Origin: Bacillota bacterium
GTDB taxonomy: Bacteria; Bacillota; Clostridia; Clostridiales; Clostridiaceae
Assembly: GCA_023451395.1 (NCBI GenBank)
Contig: JAEXZL010000041.1
Location: forward strand, 1 to 9,133
Direction: 5' to 3'
DNA: 9,133 bases
Made by a program: the position numbers and the translations under genes. Positions within the stretch are counted from its first letter, which is position 1. Every line of letters begins with the position of its first letter. Below the pieces are notes generated by a model that did not search any database, was not told the DNA's origin, and saw nothing but the letters and a program-made list of their open reading frames with translations. Shown one piece after another: positions 5,745-9,133 of this stretch.

Positions 5745-6315
5745 CTATTCCTTGAACCAGGATCTTGTGTTATTAGCTATTCTAACTAACGTTAGCATAA
5801 CTGGCACTTCCACCATTACACCTACAACAGTAGCCAATGCTGCTCCTGACTGGAGGCCAAATAGAGATATGGCAACAGCAACAGAAAGCTCAAAGAAATT
5901 ACTAGCTCCTATCATTCCCGCTGGACATGCTATATTATGAGGAAACCTCCACATTTTTGCCCAAAGATATGCCAATCCAAAAATTAAAAAGGTTTGTATA
6001 GTTAAAGGGATTGCAATTAAAAGAATATGAACAGGATTATTCAATATCCTATCTCCCTGGAATGAGAAAATTATAATTAATGTAAGCAGCAGTCCAATGA
6101 TAGTAACATTATCAAATTTTGTAATAAAAATATTGTTAAAGTAATCATCACCCTTTTTATTGATTATTCCCCCCTGGTTACATATCCTAAGAGCAAAGGA
6201 ATAACAACAAACAATACTGTTGATAGTATTAGGGTATCTAACGGAACTGAGACATTTCCCACTCCCAAGAGAATAGCCACTATAGGAGCATAGGCAAATA
6301 GAATTAAATAATTTT
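5745..6315 (-). pseudogene. Truncated, frameshifted ACR3 arsenite efflux transporter (C-terminal half)
   Basis: ACR3 is an inner-membrane As(III) exporter of about 350 residues. Here only about 190 C-terminal residues remain, in two frames. The upstream piece reads LILFAYAPIVAILLGVGNV, then SVPLDTLILS through LLLGYVTRG, and hits TAA just after a run of six Gs (plus-strand Cs 6169-6174). Adding one G restores the frame into GGIINKKGDDYFNN. It then continues through PVHILLIAIPLTIQ and PAGMIGASNFFELSVAVAIS to the normal end, SWFKE. The conserved Glu (FFEL) is kept, but the essential Cys of the 'PCTAMVFVWS' region and the whole N-terminal half are absent, and I found no trace of them up to 7270. 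It therefore cannot transport. It lies upstream of arsR in the same direction, suggesting a former larger ars locus. Confidence 0.88.
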
Positions 6316-6354
6316 AACTAATTCTAGTATTAATAAAAACTGTCCTTTAAATTT

Positions 6355-6396
6355 AGTATTACTATATATAGATGCTTGTCTATATATAGTAATACT
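6355..6396. repeat. Perfect 18-bp-arm hairpin near the ACR3 breakpoint
   Basis: The arms AGTATTACTATATATAGA (6355-6372) and TCTATATATAGTAATACT (6379-6396) are exact inverted repeats around the loop TGCTTG. The structure lies 40 bp from where ACR3 similarity ends. It has no T-run and serves no adjacent intact gene, so a mobile-element end or remnant is as likely as a terminator. Confidence 0.85.
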
Positions 6397-6420
6397 CTAA
6401 AACTAAAACTTCAATACATA

Positions 6421-6534
6421 TTAGTTGTAATAGAAATATTTTTCTATTACATTGATAACTATATATAATGTATGCTTACACCTAGTGATGTTTTTTCTTA
6501 AGTTATATTCAATTTCACGTAAGTCATCAAGTCT
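6421..6534 (-). pseudogene. Possible degenerate coding remnant, unidentified
   Basis: A 37-codon open stretch reads RLDDLREIEYNLRKN, then ITRCKHTLYIVINV, and ends at TAA. Just upstream, in another frame, ETYLRKYRDL leads into the same Asp-Leu context, so a one-base shift would join the two. The amino-acid balance is protein-like, but no start, ribosome site or family match is evident. This is a weak call. Confidence 0.25.
6426..6451. repeat. Perfect 11-bp-arm hairpin
   Basis: TGTAATAGAAA (6426-6436) and TTTCTATTACA (6441-6451) pair exactly around TATT. It begins 30 bp after the 18-bp-arm hairpin, and their stems share no sequence. Confidence 0.75.
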
Positions 6535-6611
6535 CTATATTTTCTCAAATAGGTTTCAGAAGGAAGATGTCAACATACATCTATACTGAACCACATCTCA
6601 TATACCACTTT

Positions 6612-6665
6612 TTATTTATAACAATAAATAAGGAACACCTAGACTATATTTAATAGATGTTCCTT
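6612..6665. repeat. Two overlapping inverted repeats
   Basis: TTATTTAT (6612-6619) pairs with ATAAATAA (6624-6631). Overlapping it by two bases, AAGGAACA (6630-6637) pairs with TGTTCCTT (6658-6665), extended by CTA/TAG after one mismatch. The second hairpin is followed by TTTAGATT and could be an old terminator. The overlap means both cannot form fully at once. Confidence 0.65.
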
Positions 6666-6948
6666 TAGATTCAGTGTGTATTAATACCTTGCTTTTGACT
6701 AAGCAATTTTGTTTTAAACCTAATACGTGATATATACTCAAAATGAAATGGTTCTTAAATAACTTCTTGTTGTACTATAAGAAAGTTTATTATTAGTAAC
6801 CAGCCTTAGTTTTATATATTTTTAAATTTTTCTCTTATTATTAAGTCAGTTATCTAGCTAAAATTAACGTAAGGATTATGCTCAGATTTAATATAAGTGT
6901 AAATAAAATAAATAAGATAGCAAGAACCATTTGGTTTACTATCTTTGT

Positions 6949-7167
6949 TTATTTTACATTATTAAGGCTTATACCAAGCTCATTCAGAGTATTACCCCCC
7001 ATGCGATCTTCACCTAAGGTACTTAAATACTCTTCATTTGTCATTGGATATAGCATAGCTTTATAAAAGGCCACCCCATTAAAATACTGTTTATAGGCAT
7101 GAAAGGTTCTATCCTCTCCTATGGAAAGTCCTTTAAAACTATGATTTTTTGCTATAAAAAATAATAT
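6949..7167 (-). pseudogene. Probable gene fragment, unidentified
   Basis: The minus strand is open for 72 codons with no ATG near its upstream end. It contains protein-like sequence such as GEDRTFHAYKQYF (near the middle), LYPMTNEEYLSTLGEDR and MGGNTLNELGISL, ending at TAA (6951-6949). The repeated 'GEDR' and the balanced residue use contrast with the low-complexity plus-strand frame opposite. No ribosome site precedes the internal ATG codons. It looks like the 3' part of a gene that lost its 5' end. I do not recognise the family. Confidence 0.4.
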
Positions 7168-7191
7168 CTAGTAATATCTAGTAATTTTTAG
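7162..7191. repeat. Short tandem repeat, 10-bp unit
   Basis: TAATATCTAG occurs twice exactly (7162-7171, 7172-7181), followed by a diverged third copy TAATTTTTAG. It lies at the open end of the gene fragment and may mark the breakpoint, or be slippage in AT-rich DNA. Confidence 0.6.
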
Positions 7192-7274
7192 CAAATTTTA
7201 TTTTGATTAGTGGCAAAATTAAAAATACCCTCGTAATAGATTGTATAGGTGAATATTGTAAGGTGGTGTAAGAT

Positions 7275-8021
7275 ATGATATCTAAAAAGAAGCTTGGATT
7301 TTTTATATTCTTAATGTGCATATCCTTTAGCAGCTCTTCAGCTCTTGCAGCTGATGGTGACTATAGACTCATGCACAACGACCATGATGCTCTTATTATT
7401 GGAGAGATTACGAAAATTACAGAAGATGAAATGCTAGTACAAGTGGAAAAGCAGATAATAAACCTTACGGGATGGATGAAAAAACAAGCCACTATAAGCG
7501 ATACTATAGTAATAGATAGGATTAATTATTATAGGTTTTATGATGGTAGTGAAGAAGGCAGGCCTAATAAGGGTGACTATATACTTGCTTCCTTGGATAA
7601 AACTCCGGGAGGATTTAAGGATGCCTGGGGAATTTATAAGGTAGATTCTAAGGATTATAAAATACTTAGTGTGATTATTCCCAAGGAAACAGCTTCCTCC
7701 TATCTTAATTTGACTTCTACTGCAATAAATCGCTTTATCAATAGTGATGGTAAGGATTCAGAATTCTCCTACGATGGAAACAAGCTATATTTAGGTGAGG
7801 AGCTTATATATGAATATAAAGGTGAAATAGTAGATAAAAAAGTTACTTCAACTGGAGATAAAGAACTTAATACCATTAACACTTATACTGGTATGAATTT
7901 AAATGATAAAGAAAATCTATCCAATAAGAATACGCTAGCATATATTTTTGCTGGTGCTCTCATAATAATATTATGTGCATTTGTTTATAAAGTATTATCT
8001 TCTAGAAGGTATAAAAAGTAG
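7275..8021 (+). CDS. Exported, C-terminally membrane-anchored protein of unknown function
   Basis: The 248-residue protein starts with a clear Sec signal peptide: K4-K6, a hydrophobic core from 7 to about 19, and a likely cut after ALA25. Residues 26 to ~218 form an extracellular domain. It opens with HNDHDALIIGEITKI (34-48), a beta-rich stretch that could be an OB- or SH3-like barrel, and it has no cysteines. A single membrane span (221-239) and the basic tail SSRRYKK follow, so it would be a type I surface protein; no LPxTG motif is present. AGGTGG lies eight nt before the ATG. It stands alone with a terminator 4 nt past its stop. I recognise no catalytic motif. It resembles uncharacterised clostridial surface proteins only in overall design. 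Confidence 0.85.
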   Translation: MISKKKLGFFIFLMCISFSSSSALAADGDYRLMHNDHDALIIGEITKITEDEMLVQVEKQIINLTGWMKKQATISDTIVIDRINYYRFYDGSEEGRPNKGDYILASLDKTPGGFKDAWGIYKVDSKDYKILSVIIPKETASSYLNLTSTAINRFINSDGKDSEFSYDGNKLYLGEELIYEYKGEIVDKKVTSTGDKELNTINTYTGMNLNDKENLSNKNTLAYIFAGALIIILCAFVYKVLSSRRYKK

Positions 8022-8024
8022 TGT

Positions 8025-8056
8025 GGGCCGATAAATCCTTAGTGATTTATCGGTCC
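8025..8056 (+). terminator. Terminator after the exported protein gene
   Basis: GGGCCGATAAATC (8025-8037) pairs with GATTTATCGGTCC (8044-8056) over 13 bp, including one G:U, around a six-nt loop. A short T-tract follows. It begins four nt after the stop. Confidence 0.85.
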
Positions 8057-8126
8057 TTTGCATCTCCTGAAAGCTGGATAATATACGGAAGATTCTATTA
8101 TTAATTCATAAAATGGTAATATTTCA

Positions 8127-8156
8127 TTGTTCTTCCCTTATCTATAACTGTATAAT
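8127..8156 (+). promoter_or_regulatory. Likely promoter of the GH1 gene
   Basis: TATAAT (8151-8156) is preceded at 18 nt by TTGTTC (8127-8132), a partial -35. It lies 24 nt before the start codon. No catabolite or antiterminator site is evident nearby. Confidence 0.5.
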
Positions 8157-8180
8157 GAAATCAAGAGATGGGGGGATAAT

Positions 8181-9133
8181 ATGGAGTTTAAATTTAAAGA
8201 CCAATTATCATTAGGAGTGGCCTCAGCAGCAACACAGATAGAAGGTGGCGACTGTGGCCATAACTGGAATGATTGGTATCATAAAGATAAAATAAAAGAC
8301 CGTTCTAATCCAGAGCGGGCAACAGATCACTATAATTTATGGAAGCAGGATGCAGATCTCATGTCGAAGATGAAGATTCAGCATTATCGTCTTGGAATTG
8401 AATGGGCAAGGATCTGCCCTAAGGAGGATGAAGTGGACACTTCCGTCATTGCCCACTACAGAAATGAACTGATTTATCTTAAGGAAAAGGGAATTTCAGT
8501 TCTCCTGACCATTCATCATTTTACCAATCCCATGTGGTTTGAAAATAAAGGTGGGTTTTTAAAAAAGGAAAATTTGAAGTATTATTTAGATTTTGTGACT
8601 CTTGTAGTAGAAGAATTTGGAGATATCGTTTCAGAATACATTACAATTAATGAGCCTAATGTATACGCTACCAACTCCTATTATTTTGGGGAGTGGCCAC
8701 CGGGAGAAAAATCAATTTTTAAAGCCATTTCCATAATGTCCAATATGACAGTATGTCATATTAAAGGATACCAGCTCATTCACAGTCTCCGAGAGAAGAG
8801 AGGTTTTACGGATACAAAGGTTAGCTTTGCAAATCATTTAAGGGTATTTGACCCACAAAATTCAAAAAATCCATGGCACCGCTTGTGTACAAGCCTCTTG
8901 GAAAGGTTTTTTCAAGGGGCGGTTACAGAAGCCATGGTTACTGGAAGCTTTAAATGGCCCTTAAAAGGAGAAAAAGGAATACAAATTGGAGAGTACTGTG
9001 ATTTCATAGCAATTAATTACTACACTAGAAGTACCGTATCAGGCTTTGGTGACGGAACAAAAGAAGATGCACCAAAAAACGACCTAGGATGGGAGATCTA
9101 TCCTGAGGGCTTAGTTCAATGTGCCAATAAAGT
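8181..9133 (+). CDS. Glycoside hydrolase family 1 (beta-glucosidase or related), 3' end outside window
   Basis: About 317 codons of a gene of typical length ~400-480 are present. The family landmarks are in order: ATQIEGG (17-23, Q19 in the sugar pocket), RLGIEWARI (70-78), TIHHF (110-114), the acid/base motif TINEPN with E158 (155-160), NYYTR (279-283) and DLGWEIYPEGL (301-311). The nucleophile motif (usually ITENG) and the C-terminal segment that separates 6-phospho-beta-glucosidases from beta-glucosidases lie past the window edge. The exact substrate is therefore open. The start replaces the common FLWGxA opening with LSLGVA, a variant seen in some family members. No signal peptide is present, so it acts in the cytoplasm on imported beta-glycosides. 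The ATG follows a GGGGGG ribosome site by five nt. No PTS or transporter gene is visible nearby. Confidence 0.93.
   Translation, partial: MEFKFKDQLSLGVASAATQIEGGDCGHNWNDWYHKDKIKDRSNPERATDHYNLWKQDADLMSKMKIQHYRLGIEWARICPKEDEVDTSVIAHYRNELIYLKEKGISVLLTIHHFTNPMWFENKGGFLKKENLKYYLDFVTLVVEEFGDIVSEYITINEPNVYATNSYYFGEWPPGEKSIFKAISIMSNMTVCHIKGYQLIHSLREKRGFTDTKVSFANHLRVFDPQNSKNPWHRLCTSLLERFFQGAVTEAMVTGSFKWPLKGEKGIQIGEYCDFIAINYYTRSTVSGFGDGTKEDAPKNDLGWEIYPEGLVQCANK

Larger units (their letters stand above)
6316..7274. other. Gene-poor, decayed 0.96-kb region
   Basis: No intact gene with a ribosome site is visible on either strand. The DNA is very AT-rich and holds four inverted repeats (6355-6396, 6426-6451, 6612-6631, 6630-6665), a short tandem repeat (7162-7191) and two minus-strand open stretches that look like gene remnants (6421-6534, 6949-7167). 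The plus-strand open frame at 6878-7066 has no ribosome site and low-complexity content, so I do not call it. The region reads as a scar left by element insertion and deletion next to the broken ACR3 gene. Confidence 0.6.

Noticed and set aside
5722..5940. 72-codon plus-strand open frame over the ACR3 remnant
   Set aside because: The opposite strand carries recognisable ACR3 sequence, so this frame is a shadow.
6878..7066. 62-codon plus-strand open frame MLRFNISVNK...
   Set aside because: There is no ribosome site, it is low-complexity and AT-driven, and the opposite strand is more protein-like.
7201..7260. Sigma-A promoter for the exported protein gene
   Set aside because: TTGATT and TATAGG are present but not at a usable spacing, so I did not call a promoter.
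6316..7274. An undescribed defence or RNA-guided system
   Set aside because: No nuclease, helicase, reverse transcriptase or toxin-antitoxin pair is visible, only hairpins and gene remnants.

Overview
The window looks like a chromosome segment of a low-GC, spore-former-like Firmicute, most likely Clostridium or a close relative. The evidence is AT-rich DNA with long AT-only intergenic stretches, strong AGGAGG-type ribosome sites, TTGACA/TATAAT promoters, AGA-rich arginine codons, and proteins that read like clostridial family members. No ribosomal or other taxonomic marker is present, so genus is an inference.

Layout. (1) Positions 1-127 hold the last codons of a probable IS3-type transposase, a 29-nt palindrome and a TG...CA element end. 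(2) 172-666 (-) encodes an unrecognised small Cys-rich protein. (3) 761-843 is a compact array of GGTGCC/GGCACC palindromes resembling REP/BIME repeats. (4) 850-2465 (-) is a two-gene operon, glycosylasparaginase then cutC, 17 nt apart. (5) Divergent from it is galE (2626-3639, +), ended by a strong two-way terminator shared with the convergent genes beyond. (6) 3830-5728 (-) is an arsenic/metalloid cluster: a consensus promoter, arsR, an ArsP-type permease and a small redox thioredoxin. arsR and the permease each carry a copy of the same 23-bp operator-like site. (7) Just upstream of arsR is the C-terminal half of an ACR3 arsenite transporter, truncated and frameshifted. (8) 6316-7274 has no intact gene; it holds perfect hairpins and decayed coding traces. 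(9) 7275-8021 (+) encodes an exported, membrane-anchored protein of unknown role, with its own terminator. (10) 8181 to the window end (+) is the first ~317 codons of a glycoside hydrolase family 1 enzyme.

How it fits together. The glycosylasparaginase, GalE and GH1 enzyme suit a carbohydrate/glycan-using lifestyle, but they are separate transcription units. The ars block is the only clear multi-gene system. ArsR has the CAC metal-binding motif, and its operators sit at its own promoter and before the permease. With ACR3 broken, the ArsP-like permease plus its thioredoxin may be the remaining efflux route; this last point is inference. Four CDS starts are placed at a downstream ATG or outside the obvious long frame because ribosome-binding sites decide them (cutC, permease, arsR, GH1). 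I found no CRISPR, tRNA, rRNA or phage genes and no convincing unknown defence system. The most novel material is the palindrome array, the hairpin-rich decayed region and the paired ars operators.
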